From contig MNCI01002303.1 of the NCBI GenBank assembly GCA_015680685.1, positions 399,154 through 463,153 of the forward strand: a DNA stretch of 64,000 nt, given 5' to 3'. Shown here one piece after another: positions 22,690 to 34,386 of this stretch; within the stretch, counting starts at the first letter, position 1, and every line of letters begins with the position of its first letter. Below the pieces are notes generated by a model. That model saw nothing but the letters and a program-made list of their open reading frames with translations, was not told the DNA's origin and searched no databases. The translations under genes and the position numbers were made by a program. The stretch comes from Gnetum montanum. Taxonomy: Eukaryota; Streptophyta; Gnetopsida; Gnetales; Gnetaceae.

Positions 22690-25422
22690 GCTCATGTAGT
22701 TCCTAGAGGTGGTCGCTCCTCCATTGGCTACTTCCCTTTGTCGCCAAGCTTGTGAAATTTGTAGTGATCAAGAAATGCCTGCAATTTGTCCTCTTCCATC
22801 CTTGGCTCATGTACCGTCTAATCTACTAAACTGATGTGTGATGGTGCTAATACATCCCAAGGGCATGGTAGTTATAGGAACATCTTGTTGTCCTTCACAT
22901 ACCAGGCCACAAATTACCATCGTTCTTCCTCATAGGCCCTAGATTATTCTCTTAATTATTGATACTCTATTAATCTCCTAGCTAGGTCTGAGGTGACATC
23001 CCTCTATCCATGGTAGCTAGCTTTAACCACCTTCAATTCTGAGTTTTCCACATGAAGCTTTTGCAAAGCATCTTTTCTATCCACAAACTCTTTATCATAC
23101 AATGCATAGGTGGTTGCTACCTAATTCTCCAACTCTCTTTTAGGCCAACCTGTTGTCAACATGGTGAGGTTGGCATATCTGAAGTTAGCCAATACCATGT
23201 CCTCTTTCAAATCTTCAATTTGTAGGTCTTTATTTTTCACTTCTACCTAATGGACTAGAGCATAGCTATCCAAGATGGGTTGTCGGTTAGGATTTCATGC
23301 TAACATGACTCCAATGCTAGCTTTAGACACCTAGATTTTCTTTTCATTTATTTTCTTAAACATGCTTGCTTGGTTATGGAAGTGTTCTTTTAGCTTTTCA
23401 TGTTTCTTGGCCTCATTTTTCCATGCGCTTATTTCAATTGCTAACTTCTATCGAATGGCATGGACCTCCTTCATTGAGAGGGTTACATTTTTCCTAGTTA
23501 ATTTATTGATGTCTTGGTTGACCCTGACTAATTAATCTCACAAATTTTGGACGCTTTCCTCTGAAATATTCTTTTACTTTTCAATTGCAATCAACCTTGA
23601 ATTCTCGATTGTGAGCTACTTATTTTCTTCTTGCATGGCAGTCAATGCCTTTCTGTGGATATAGGTCTATGCTTTGGCTTTAGAGGCATTCCAAACAATG
23701 TTTTTCTTCTCTTGCTTTTCAATTTTATTTTACTTAATCAACTTGGTCAGTTGTTCTATTCTAAATTATTCCACCTGGTCAAGCATAATAAATTGAGTAG
23801 GATCTCATCTTTCGGCTCTTAGGGTGAACAAGTCTTATTGCAACCTGTGCACTTCCACTTCTGCACGCTCTACCCTAGTCTCTGCCATGACCAATTTTTC
23901 TTTAGTGGCTATGAGGTTAAACTATGTTGCATTGACATCATTGGGGATGTCAAACAAAGTAGTCATCACTTGCCTTATCTGTAGCTGTCAATCTAATACG
24001 TCCTCATGTGCCAAAGGAGTCATCAAAGTCCTAACGAGCATTTGAGCATCTCTGGTCCCCGTTAGATCTATTGGGGACAAAACAAACACATTTAATGATT
24101 CCTTGATATGATCCATTATTACTTCTATTTTTCCTGCTACATTTTGATGCTGCATTACCATGACTTGACACCTTCTCCTATCTTGAGCATCACTTGAAAG
24201 GATGCAACATTTCTAGAGATTTTCTTGGACCACTGGGATTCTCCTCCTGATTGTAGCAAAATCTACCCAATTTTCAGGTCGATTGAAATGGTGGGCGATA
24301 CAGCATCATTGATTTCTTTGAAAAGATTGGACTCATCTATGCTTCCCCAACTAATGGCTTCAGAAATATTTTGTAGATGGCTCATTGAGGATCTCTAATC
24401 TTGTGGCAACAGTGGTGGTGGAGCTTGTGTTTTAAGGCATTGTTCAAGCTCATGTTGTACTTCTATTTCTAGTTCTGCTTCCTTCTCTAGTTCTTTTTCT
24501 TCATGAAGGTCTTTCCTTGGTGCTGTAGGTTTGAGCAACTCTATGAATGAAGCATTCTAAGCCTTCCTAGGAACATCATTTATGTACCCTAGGATTCCAG
24601 CATGCTTGCATAACTTTCTGATTAGGCAAGGAAATGGGAGTATTGGCTTTCTTGCCTATTTCTCCTTAAATCAGCTTTGAATTTCTATGAAATAAAATTA
24701 AGGTTGGCCATGTATTTGCCCATTAAGATAGCACTTCCCCTGGCCACATATGTTAAGATCCTATTAAGTCCTTTTGTTAGAAAGAGATGATATGTGCTAA
24801 TCTTGAAGTATGTCCTTTCTTTTAGAGTTAATTCATTATATGTTTTGTCCTCATCGTAGGCCTATTTTAGCCATAACTTCCTACTATCGAGGTTAGACCT
24901 GGTGGATAGATGGGCTACCTTAACCCCCTTATTTGGCAAATTAAGAGCTGCTGCAATTACCTTAACTAAGAATGAGACATTAACTCCACAAATGTTGACA
25001 GTGGTGCCTTCATCTTTGTTGTGCCAAAATTGGTGGGTCTCACTAAGGTACTAGTTGCTACTATATGAAAGAATAAGCCACAATAGTGACGTTTAGAGTT
25101 TTGTTTAAACTGCTTCTAGGGCAAACACCATGAATGGGCTGAAGTTCATCTCCATGATGACAATGGTCAACATGAACTTTTCTTGGATGATCGTAAGGCA
25201 TTCAGGGGGCAACATGAGACATTGTCCCTACACAGGAGCTGGTGGTTCTCTGCCCTCTCCTTGGATCGACTATCTAGTAATAGGAGCCTCTTGATGGATG
25301 CTGAAAGATTGGGCTTCCTATTCTTCATGCTCTACCATGTCACCCTACTATCCCCTACCACCTCTTGGGCATTTGGATGCTCTCTATGAATGTTCTCTCT
25401 ATGCTCCTATTTTTGGGACCAT
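22690..25422 (-). pseudogene. O extra ORF (env position), decayed
   Basis: ATG at 25422 (MVPK...). The conserved segment lies near 24930-24560, with PFPCLIRKLCKHAGI close to 24600-24650. The coiled-coil part with the LANL.YANL block lies near 23150-23210. Stops are frequent, roughly every 20-60 codons. Same architecture as in M1, P and M2, so identity rests on comparison within the window. No signal peptide or membrane segment can be made out, unlike a classical envelope protein. Confidence 0.6.
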
Positions 25423-25736
25423 TTGCAATCAAGCAAAGATCAAGTATTACTAAGGTGTTGATATTTATCATTAAAAAATGTATACCATACTTATGACCTT
25501 ATTTTCATTAAGTTATTTAGTTTATATGATTGTAGAGTTAGAAAAATATTTAGGATAAACCCCCAAAAAGTGTTTATCTCCTTTTACGACCCTTCGCAAT
25601 TGGTTCCTTTTTCCTTATGTATGGCTTATTATAATGGTTATGGTCCCTTAGGTGAAAAGATTAAGGTTTCTAGCATTACCACAATTGATTCTTCAGTATA
25701 ACACTTATGGTTTTTAACGTTCTTACCCTTATAATA
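25423..25736 (-). other. putative leader intron before O extra ORF
   Basis: Donor GTAAGAA (reverse of plus 25730-25736) in the same GAAGGATATTATAAGG context as in P. The acceptor position abuts the ATG at 25422, but here reads GATTGCAA rather than GATTGCAG, so this copy has probably lost its acceptor. Length 314 bp. Confidence 0.5.
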
Positions 25737-25959
25737 TCCTTCGGGTGATAGCAAATTTTGGAAAAGTGGCATAAGTTTCTCATGCAAGCACCCCCCACAA
25801 CTAACTTGAACACTTTGGGGTCAATTAGGTTCAAACGATATGAGAATCAAAGCAGTAGAGAGCCAAATATCACAAGTTTTAGTTGGTTGCACAAAGTTCT
25901 AAGTTGTGAGAGAAAATTTGAAAAAATCCTCTAGCTGCAAATGATGAGAATGAAATTTG

Positions 25960-26065
25960 GGGACTATGGGGGTCATATATATAGGTTTTATGTGACCCAA
26001 TATTGGGTATCCAATGTTGCATCCCACCTAAGATTGGGGTTCATGGATGAGCATCTCGTGGGGGT
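25960..26065 (-). promoter_or_regulatory. O internal U3-like promoter block
   Basis: TATA-like CATATATATAGG at plus 25974-25985, followed by CCCAATATTGGGTATCCAAT (25998-26017), a palindrome-rich stretch. O's own LTR (38101-38160) has GATATTGG and GGTATCCAATATC motifs. Same relative position as the P block, about 550 bp before the ATG. Confidence 0.5.
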
Positions 26066-27101
26066 ACTAAGCATAAGAAATGAAGCTCTGTTGTTGATGG
26101 GAAGGTTTGAGGTTAGATCCATGGTTCTTGAGTAAGTGGAAAATCAATTAGAGACATTGAAAGTATGAGAAGGTGGAGTCGTTAACTTGGAAAGCTTTGG
26201 AAGAAGCAAGAAAAAAGGGTGTTTAAATCGAGGTTGTGGATGAATCAATTTCCATGATAAGGGAAAGCATGAAATTTAACAATGAAGTGCTTAAAAGGTT
26301 AACAATGATGTGGTTGTATCAAACAAGTACAAGTGACAACAGTTACACAAGTGGATCCTCCCCAAAGCAGGCTCTAGCCCATAATTCCCTGGTGTAACAA
26401 CACCTAAAAATGTCCATAGGCACTAAAGAGGTTGAATGCAATGCATACTTATGCAAAAAAACATATATGTTAAAACCACCAATTTGAGATAATAACTCTA
26501 TGTTATACAAAACCACAAGTTAGGATCAAACAGACAGTGAGATGAGATGGACTGTAGAAAGGATTACAGAAATTGGGGCATGAGGTGTCTTACCATAGGC
26601 ACAATGAATCCTTGTGTGTGTTATTAATGGTTAAATAATCAGAAGCCCTTCTTTCCAAAATTCAAACCAAGTCCAAACCACATTTCAGTGACATTGCATC
26701 ATTTCATCACTTCAGCTAACAACCATAAGAATATCATAGTTGTAAGAAGTAGCATCACTTGGAATTTTGTCCAAGGTATGAGCTTATTTATGGGACACAT
26801 GTTTTGTTTTTATTTTTATTTTCGAAAGTTCTGAAAAGTCACTAACCTTCAGGCATGGGTACATGTCTTTCCCATTGGATCCATAGAAATTATTCAATGT
26901 CTTTTTGTGGTACTATTACTCCCATTTTTCATCAGATCTACAAGGATATAAGTACAACCTTAGCAACATGATAGAACATACATAAGTGGCCAAAGAGAAT
27001 CCAAAAATGCCCTTGATGTCATACCCTTTACATTCCCCCTTGGTTCTACACTCTTCTTCCCAGACACAATGATTATGGATTTATTTTTAGGTTGGATGAT
27101 G
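26066..27101 (-). other. O spacer, left of N
   Basis: Non-coding. Shared landmarks: AAGTGGATCCTCCCCAAAGC near 26350 and CAGGCATGGGTACATGTC near 26850, as in M1 and M2. Confidence 0.5.
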
Positions 27102-27583
27102 AAAAAGAATATCATTATGACCAGGGTAAGAACTGCTTATTAATGGGATGAATCGATGGATGACGTGGTCTCACTATCCGAATAATCAATCTCTTATGAC
27201 TCAACAACATAAAGAAAACCTCACCTCAGTCAACAACATGATCATTTTATTCATAAGCAAGATTACATAATAAGAAAATGAAAACAAAAAAAATAGAAAA
27301 AGTTGGAAGGAATTAGAAAAACTATATCAAGAAATAAGAAATTGATAAAAAAAGTGTAAAAAAAAAAGATGGAAAACACTTATGAATCCTGAAAATTAGA
27401 ATGGGGGGTGTCCCACACAACTAAACATTTAGTCATGATAAGGATTAATAAGCAGATAGATAGGATTCATACATGTATAAAACATTGGTAACCTCTCATT
27501 CCCTAGCCACTAGGTATCTTTTGATGTTGCAATGGCTAGGTAGACAAATCGTTGATCACACACTTAATTGTTAAATGTATGGT
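27102..27583. repeat. 480-bp flanking duplication, left copy
   Basis: 27102-27583 and 34387-34866 are about 94% identical by eye, in the same orientation. They directly flank N on the left and nearly directly on the right. The segment contains O's reversed integrase-tail end (GGTGTCCCACACAACTAAAC). Far longer than a 5-bp TSD. Confidence 0.9.
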
Positions 27584-28376
27584 TGATGAGCCGTGATATC
27601 ACGTATGTGATATCACATTGGCCACGCACTATCGCATCCTGCCTCATCTTCTATAAATAAGAGGCAGTGCCCTTTGTACCAAGTTAGTTAGACTTAGACC
27701 CTTAGCCAGATTCTTGTAGTTTAGTCATTCCAGAGTTAGAATTATTTCTATGTGTCTGCAATAGGAGTCATAGAGTGAATGGATCTTTATTCGAACAATT
27801 TCTACCTAAGCACAATTTTGTGTATGAAAATAAAGACGAGCTTTATGATAAACCTTGCAACATATATAATAGATTAATTAGTGTTAATTATTATTTAATG
27901 CTTTCCTAGTTAATTAATATCTCTCTCAATCTTCAACCCTCTTAGTTAAATACACTCAGTACGACCACTTCGAGCATGTGTGTAGCACTTGGTAACCCAG
28001 TAATGATTAGCGTTTGGTAATCCCAGCAGCGTTGCACTAGTTCAGGATGTGTACAGCAAGTGGGAACGAATATTGGTGTTAGAAACATTTAGAAACTAGT
28101 TAATGAATAGTTAATGTAAGTTTGCCACTTAGTTCCCTCTCCCTCTCCTTTATTAGCATAAGACATAAAAAATATAAAAGCTATAAAAATCATATACCTC
28201 AAGCTTACTTAACCATACAACCGTGACAATACAAGTAAGTTTGAAAAGACAACAATTGATTAACCCTAAGTGTTCCATTAAGGCGCGTAAGCACTTAGTC
28301 CTTGGAGTTCAACCGGATTGTGCATGAAACGCTCATATTCGTATGGTTGAGTGTAGGGGTACCTCGCCACTCATCA
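27584..28376 (+). repeat. N 5' LTR
   Basis: 793 bp, TGATGAG...ACTCATCA-type ends. U3 holds GTGATATCAC palindromes at 27594-27620 and a TATA box CTATAAATAA at 27651-27660. Confidence 0.92.
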
Positions 28377-28396
28377 TTGGTGCTGTTTCTGGGGAC
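28377..28396 (+). other. N primer-binding site
   Basis: TTGGTGCTGTTTCTGGGGAC directly after the LTR; complement-like to tRNA-Asp 3' end with transition-type mismatches. Confidence 0.8.
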
Positions 28397-28520
28397 TTAG
28401 TTGTTTGTGCACTGCGGAGAACATAGAAAATTATTCATATCATTGGAACGTTAGAACGAACCCTTAGGGTTAATCCAAGAAAGATAAGACAATAGTACAT
28501 TGCATACTAAAAAAGACAAG

Positions 28521-30656
28521 ATGTCTTCTTCTTTGCATAAGAGCACTTCATCACCTAGGACTAACACAAGAGGCAGTCGGCGGCATAATACACGTAACCA
28601 AGATTTGCTAGTTCCTTAACAATTTCATATGGTATATATTCATCCTGATGAGTATGTACCCGATTTCACCTTTATTCTCCACAAAGATGAACAACTGCGT
28701 TGGAGAGACTTGGAGGGTAACATAGTGTTGCCTCCAAATCGATCAGTCCCCAACATGCTCCTTCATGCTCTCACACAAATAGGCATGCCACTTTTATACG
28801 CAAAATATGTTGCATGTGATCATGACACGAGGGACTATCATCCCACAGAAGCACAACATCAAAGGGACTTGCGACAGGAGAGATACCATACATCCTTGAA
28901 GGGTAAATGGCCCCATGATGTTTTGCATGTTTTGAGCAAAATTGAGAATGATGAACCTACTTCAACAGGTTCCCCACGAAATGATGTTCCTCCTCCTAAA
29001 ATTGGTCAAGAGGTAGTGTATCAGAACCTCCACTCTACTATTCACAACCCTAGTTCTGATACCCACAAACACGAAGTGTTCGACGAGGGAACACGAACAC
29101 ACGATAGGGGTAGACATTCTGATCATGATCACAATCGAGGCTGAGACCACCAAAGAGAAGGTAGAAAACACTGTCATGGTGATGGTTCTCCTTCTTCTTC
29201 ATCTTCATCATCATCTTCACCCTCTCCTTCAGTGTCCGAATGTAGTCATAGGGAAACCAATTGTGAGGATAAGGGAAAACAAAGTGAAAAACATTGATGA
29301 GACAGTCAAGAATAAGGATGAGGGCACTCTAAGAAATCAAGGCATAGAAGAAGGGAGAGTAGGGAACTCCGTAGACATCATAGATGCTATGAACAAGATG
29401 ATCATGAAGAACCCCTAGTCATAACTAGAAGCATGCTAGATATAACAGAGGCCGTAAGAGTTCCAAAAAAGCACCAAAAGGATAGTAGGATCAAGAGGTT
29501 AGACATGAACAACATCCCACGATTTGAAGGGGGATACAAAGTTGATCCTAAAAATGATTTACAAGCATTCCACGATGCATGTGCCTTGCAAAACATAGAA
29601 AAAAAATGGCAAAAAATGAAGTTGTTCCCAAGGACACTAGTGAAAGAAGCTGAAAGCTGGTACTGGTCCTTAGAACTGGAATCCATTTAGAGGTGGAGTA
29701 CAATGTTAGAACTATTCAATGATAAGTACCAAACATACTCCCGAGTGTCTAACCTGCAAAAGCAAATCCAAGGATGGAAGCAAGGAAATCATGAACCCTT
29801 GGATGCTGCCATGGGCCACTATTATGCACTGTTACATCGTTGCCTTGGCCATGGTTATTTGCAGCAGATCAACTACGCCATCTCGTGGATGGACTTAGGC
29901 ATGAAATAAGAAGAACCCTTGGGATGTATGCCCAAGGAAGGTTATTGAAGCTTAGGTATCATCAAATTCATAGATTGCTAGAGCAAGTAGCCAAAGAAGA
30001 AGGTGAGCTACAAAAGAGAGAAAGTGCNGGGTAAGGGAAAAATGGCCATCATAGAAGAGGTTGTGGATTCAGACACAAACAATGATGATGGATGTGAGAT
30101 ATGCCAATACGACCATCCTAAGGAATGTTGCCCAATGATCTCACATCAACAAGAGTCTAGGGTCTATGCACTGAACCCACGACTACATAAACAGCAAGTA
30201 GCCCGACGGTTACCTTATCCCCAAGGTAACCCAAGGCAGTTCCACCAACCTTCAACATATTATCCAAGTGGAACTCCACCATAACTTGTTGAGAAACATC
30301 AACAGTGGTAATACCCACAGTCATGGGGGATGCCACCACCAAGGCAACAATGCCCCTTCTAGCAACCTGACCCATATGGCTACTACGTGCGGCATCTGAT
30401 CTCTCCACGTGACTCTGTTAGGCACGTTACACCACAACATCACTACCAAGCCCGTGAGTATTATAGAACTCCTTCTCCTAGGGAAGATAACCCACAAATA
30501 TACCATCCTTCAAATTCATCCGCAGCTCTCACACCAATAGCTCCATTACCACTTGCTCCAGTAATGCAAGGGGAACTCCCTACTCAACCCCAACAACGCA
30601 ATGCCATAAGGGTTGTGAATCCTCAACCCATTGTTGGTTTTGACAATCGTATGTAG
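28521..30656 (+). pseudogene. N gag, partly open
   Basis: ATG at 28521 (MSSSLHKSTSSPR...), TAA at 28617-28619, then a long open piece 28629-29144 with VPDFTFILHKDEQLRWRDLE and a His/Arg/Asp-rich tail. The gag core follows at about 29490-30010 (LDMNNIPRFEGGY, LVKEAESWYWSLELES, LLHRCLGHG). A knuckle-like CEICQYDHPKECC lies near 30092-30130, then a Pro/Gln-rich tail. About 89 codons present in Q are missing exactly at the ambiguous base 30028. Role: particle protein and RNA packaging. Confidence 0.8.
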
Positions 30657-30689
30657 AAAAGACTTTTCTTCAAAACCAACAGTCCAACC

Positions 30690-31415
30690 AAGCCCTTACA
30701 ACCACAAGTGGTTGAACCTCTAAATGCCTCCCCATCAAATAAAGCTTCAGAGCTCCCTTTGAATCAAAAACTGAGCTCAACACATACAGTTATGTTAACA
30801 CATGCTGTAATTGATTGGATCAAGGTTGGCCACCTTCCTAGGAAATTCTCTGATCCTGGAAGCCCTCTAATCTATCCCCAAATCGCTGGGAATGATTCAT
30901 GCAAAGCTCTTCTAGACTCAGGTTCTAGAGTCAACTTAATATCACAAGAAATGTACAAAGCCTGGAACCTACCTCCATTAAGGAAGAGCAATATTTTCCT
31001 AGAGTTGGCCAACCAGTCCATCACTATTCCCTTGGGACTGGTGGAGGACATCATCACCACTGTGTGTGGGTGGTCGTACCCAGCTAATTTCCTAGTGATA
31101 CAAGTGAATAATGGTAAAGGGGACTTCCCAATAATAATGGGAAGGGCATGGCTAAGTACTATAGATGCACGCCTAGGAATTCGTGCTCTTTCCTTAGAAA
31201 TATCTAAGAAGAACACTTTTGGAAAGATCAAGAAGAAGAAGGTTCCATGCATCGCATACAGTGATACAAGATGCAATTGCGTGCATAGATCATGGGTTAT
31301 GAAATTTTTAGCATTGCCTACATGCAACCGGTGTGCACAAGACATTAATATACAAAAGTGCTTGTATGCAGCAGCCACACAACAAGAAGAAACCCAGTGG
31401 CTGATAGCTAATTAA
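30690..31415 (+). CDS. N aspartic protease region
   Basis: Open frame 30708-31415. It has LLDSGSRVNLISQEM, with the catalytic D-S-G intact (about 30910-30950), then NIFLELANQSITIPLGLVED, and DFPIIMGRAWLSTIDARLG (about 31122-31178). The latter matches the ILGRPWL-like block of retroelement proteases. It follows gag with a stop or shift near 30654. It would process the polyprotein. Upstream and downstream frames are broken, so function today is unlikely, although this domain itself looks intact. Confidence 0.7.
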   Translation, partial: KPLQPQVVEPLNASPSNKASELPLNQKLSSTHTVMLTHAVIDWIKVGHLPRKFSDPGSPLIYPQIAGNDSCKALLDSGSRVNLISQEMYKAWNLPPLRKSNIFLELANQSITIPLGLVEDIITTVCGWSYPANFLVIQVNNGKGDFPIIMGRAWLSTIDARLGIRALSLEISKKNTFGKIKKKKVPCIAYSDTRCNCVHRSWVMKFLALPTCNRCAQDINIQKCLYAAATQQEETQWLIAN

Positions 31416-31740
31416 GAAAGAAACTCACTAACGTGCATGGAACTAACTGAGGGAATAACTTGTGCTTACATTGAAAGCATAGATGGACTAGAGCAAGTCC
31501 ACTGCCAACTTCCAAGCCTTAACCCTGAAAACATCAACTGGGGGAAGTTGGAAATTCTTGAAAAATTCAAACAAGAGCCCTGATAAGAGATATTAGTTAA
31601 CGTGCAACAAACCAAACCTTTCCATGAATTTATAACGGTAAGTGCACACAATACCTCTGAGAAGCGACGACCCTACTCACTATTTCAGATCTCCTCCTTC
31701 CAACTTAGTCATGGGGGAGACGGCCACCTCTGCTAACCAT
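31416..31740 (+). pseudogene. N remnant joining protease to integrase tail
   Basis: After the TAA at 31413 the same frame continues LPSLNPENINWGKLEILEKF, then stops. It ends in PYSLFQISSFQLSHGGDGH near 31664-31720, matching RSIFQISFLQLNRGGDGH at the end of M2's integrase frame. The RT to integrase core, some 2-3 kb in complete elements, is missing between these two blocks. Confidence 0.65.
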
Positions 31741-33590
31741 TTGAGACCCTCAATTTCTTTTTAAGTTTTTGTTTTACAAATTTCTTTAACTTTTCTTATT
31801 TATGTTTTGCAACATCGTTTATGCTTTTATATTTCTTTGTGTGACTGCTTGTTTTGTTTGTTTTTTGTTTTTCTCTTATCTTGTTTGTTGTTTTTGTTTT
31901 ATTAGATTCGTCACCTAATAAGTGCTCCTGATGGTGGTATGAACTGTATTCTATTGATTGCTGATGTTTGGTTTTTACCTTTGAGTTATAATGTTCATAG
32001 TATGGTATGGTTCTTTTTATATAATAGGGAATGAGTCCACATCATCCATGCATCCATGAATTTCTATGGTCTCTCTTGGTTTGGAACTGTATAGTCCCTT
32101 TCTTTAATAATAAAACTATTAACAAATTGGTGATTGGGCATTTCTCAAACTAAGGAAGGACTCAAGGACTGAAAAGGGTGTGACTTCAAAGGGATTTGAT
32201 GCATTTGTGCTAGGTATTCTCTTAGGTGCTTGGATTTTTTCTTCTTGAGTTTTCCTTACCATTTCGACATTGCTCCATTTTCGGGAAGCTGAGCCAATAA
32301 AAATAATTCTTTGCATGGTGTGGTTCTCACGTAAAAAAAATAGTGAGAATTCAAAGCACACGTCTTAGACAAAATAATCATCTTGGCTACAAGCACTGGT
32401 TATGGAACTAAACAAACATGTTCCCTCTAACTAATGCCCTCTCTCGCTTCCTACTTCTCCCTTTCTCTTTTCCTCAGAATGGTGGTGACTCTTTGGTGGG
32501 AGCATTCTTGCTACTTCAAGTGGATGGATTGGCCAAGTGTATTAATGCGAACTCACTAGATGTGGATTGTTTAAGGTTGGATTTGGAATAAGATCTACTT
32601 AGTCACATTAACCATAAATATGCAAGGGGCTGTATACCACCTTGTTCTTGGGACTCCATTCCATTCTCTTCTCCCCATCATTCTTTCTCCATTTTCCACC
32701 TGATTGCTGGTTATATTAGTAGTCTATATTTTGGTTGATGCATTGTTTTCTCCTTGGTGAATTCTTGGGGTTAAGTCTTTAACTCTTGCTCCCAAATGAC
32801 ATTTTCAAAGCCTACGAATTCTTTGAATGTGGGTTTGTCAGGGCATCAAGGACATGAGCCTGCTTTGGGGAGGACCCATTGGCATTCCTATTTGGTGCAT
32901 CAGTTAACTTCTTTCCCTTAAACATTTCCATAATCAACATTTTTTTTGTTCATTCCCATCTTTGACATCCATTTTATTGGTGTTGCTGTTGTTTCTTTTT
33001 CTCCATCTTTCTTATTCCTTATATTTTTCCATTCTATCGCTACTGGAGGATCGCTTTTAGTCATGGGGGCCCTGGTCCAATTTATTCAATTTTTCCTAAC
33101 CCCTACACCTTGGGTAGTCACCAGTGTTATATCTCTAGAATCTGTATCAGCCATATCACAACTCAGCCAATGGACCTTACACCAAAGCAAGGTATCAACT
33201 ATATTTTGATTTACTTATCCTTACTCATATGTGATTGTGTTGTGTGTGCAAATGGCAATCATACAACAATGGAATAGACCTAGAGGAAACACTTAGGATG
33301 GACTGGTGCTAGAACAGTTGTGCAAGGAACAAGATTGATGGCATGGTTGTGGATGGACAATGAAAGGCGCAATCTTGATGTCGACAACAACACATCTTCT
33401 CCTTTTCTCTCTCTCTCTCTTCTCTCTCAGCTACCAAATAAGGCTGAATGTCAATTATGTATAGTGTTCACTCTTGTAGTCATGAACACTAATATTATCA
33501 TGTATTGTAATGTTGATGCATTCACACGTCATGCCATTCACCATTAGTTTTCATTCAAGTCAATAATCCCATGCCTTCCCAATATTTTGT
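31741..33590 (+). other. N spacer
   Basis: Non-coding, T-rich. Landmarks shared with Q and M2: AAAGGGTGTGACTTCAAAGG (32173-32192), the reversed AATTCAAAGCACA block near 32347, and TTTGGGGAGGACCCATTGGC (32863-32882). A (CT)n run lies at 33406-33428. Confidence 0.6.
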
Positions 33591-33600
33591 AAAGGGGGTA
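33591..33600 (+). other. N polypurine tract
   Basis: AAAGGGGGTA immediately upstream of the 3' LTR; the plus-strand primer site expected here. Confidence 0.8.
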
Positions 33601-34380
33601 TGATGAGTTGCGATATCGTGTACACGATATCACATCCACCACGCGATATCACATCTTGCCTTATCTTCTATAAATAAGAGGAAACGCCCTTTGTATCAAG
33701 TTAGTTAGACTTAGACTCTTAGCCAAATTCTTGTAGTTTAGTCATTCCATAGTTAGAATTTTTTTTGTGTGCCCACAGTAGGATTCATAGAGTGAACGGA
33801 TCTTAATTCGAACAATTTGTACTTGAGCACAATTTTGTGTATGGAAATAAAGATGAACTTTATGATAAACCTTACAACATACAAAATAGATTAATCAGTG
33901 TTAATTATTATTTAATGCTTTCCTAGTTAATTAATATCTCTCTCAACCTTCAACCCTCTTAGTTAAATACACTCAGTACGACTGCTTCGAGCATGTGTGT
34001 AGCGCTTAGTAACCCAGTAACGATTAGCATTTAGTAATCCCAACAGCATTCCACTAGTTTAGGATGTGTACAACAAGTGGGAATGGATACTGGTGTTAGG
34101 AACATTTAGAGACTAGTTAATGTAAGTTAGCCACTTAGTTCTCTCTCCCTCTCTTTTATTAGCATAAGACATAAAAAATATAAAAACTATAAAAATCATA
34201 TACCTCAAGCTTATTTAACCATACAATCATGATAATATAAGTAAGTTTGGAAAGATAATGATTGATTAACCCTGAGTGTTCCATTAAGGCGCGTAAGCAC
34301 TTAGTCCTTGGAGTTCAACCGGATCATGCATGAAACACTTGTATTTGTATGATTGAGTGTAGGGGTACCTTGCCACTCAT
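33601..34380 (+). repeat. N 3' LTR
   Basis: 780 bp; begins TGATGAGTTGCGATATCGTG. U3 palindrome GATATCGTGTACACGATATC at 33612-33631 and TATA box near 33667-33677. The 3' end is truncated or altered after CACTCAT. Confidence 0.9.
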
Positions 34381-34386
34381 TATAAC

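Larger units (their letters stand above)
27584..34380 (+). mobile_element. Ty3 element N, gag-protease only
   Basis: LTRs 27584-28376 and 33601-34380, about 91% alike by eye. PBS, gag, protease, integrase tail, spacer, a good polypurine tract, 3' LTR. 6.8 kb. No RT/RNase H/integrase core and no extra ORF, so it is a minimal non-autonomous form. The last LTR bases (expected CATCA, seen CATTATAAC) are altered, and no clean 5-bp TSD exists: ATGGT on the left recurs only at the end of the right-hand 480-bp copy. Confidence 0.88.

Noticed and set aside
25940-26135. Possible extra LTR between O's spacer and extra ORF
   Set aside because: It has TATA and U3-like motifs but no R/U5 part, no TG...CA ends and no PBS. 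It fits an internal promoter block better.
28377-28396. tRNA gene
   Set aside because: Only the 18-20 nt primer-binding site resembles tRNA-Asp; no cloverleaf follows. The same holds for all other PBS sites.
32946-33209. Hydrophobic frame in N, repeated in Q (40372-40716), as a small membrane protein
   Set aside because: T-rich homologous spacer DNA gives it. The frames differ in length and end, and there is no start context. It might deserve a codon test, but I cannot support it.
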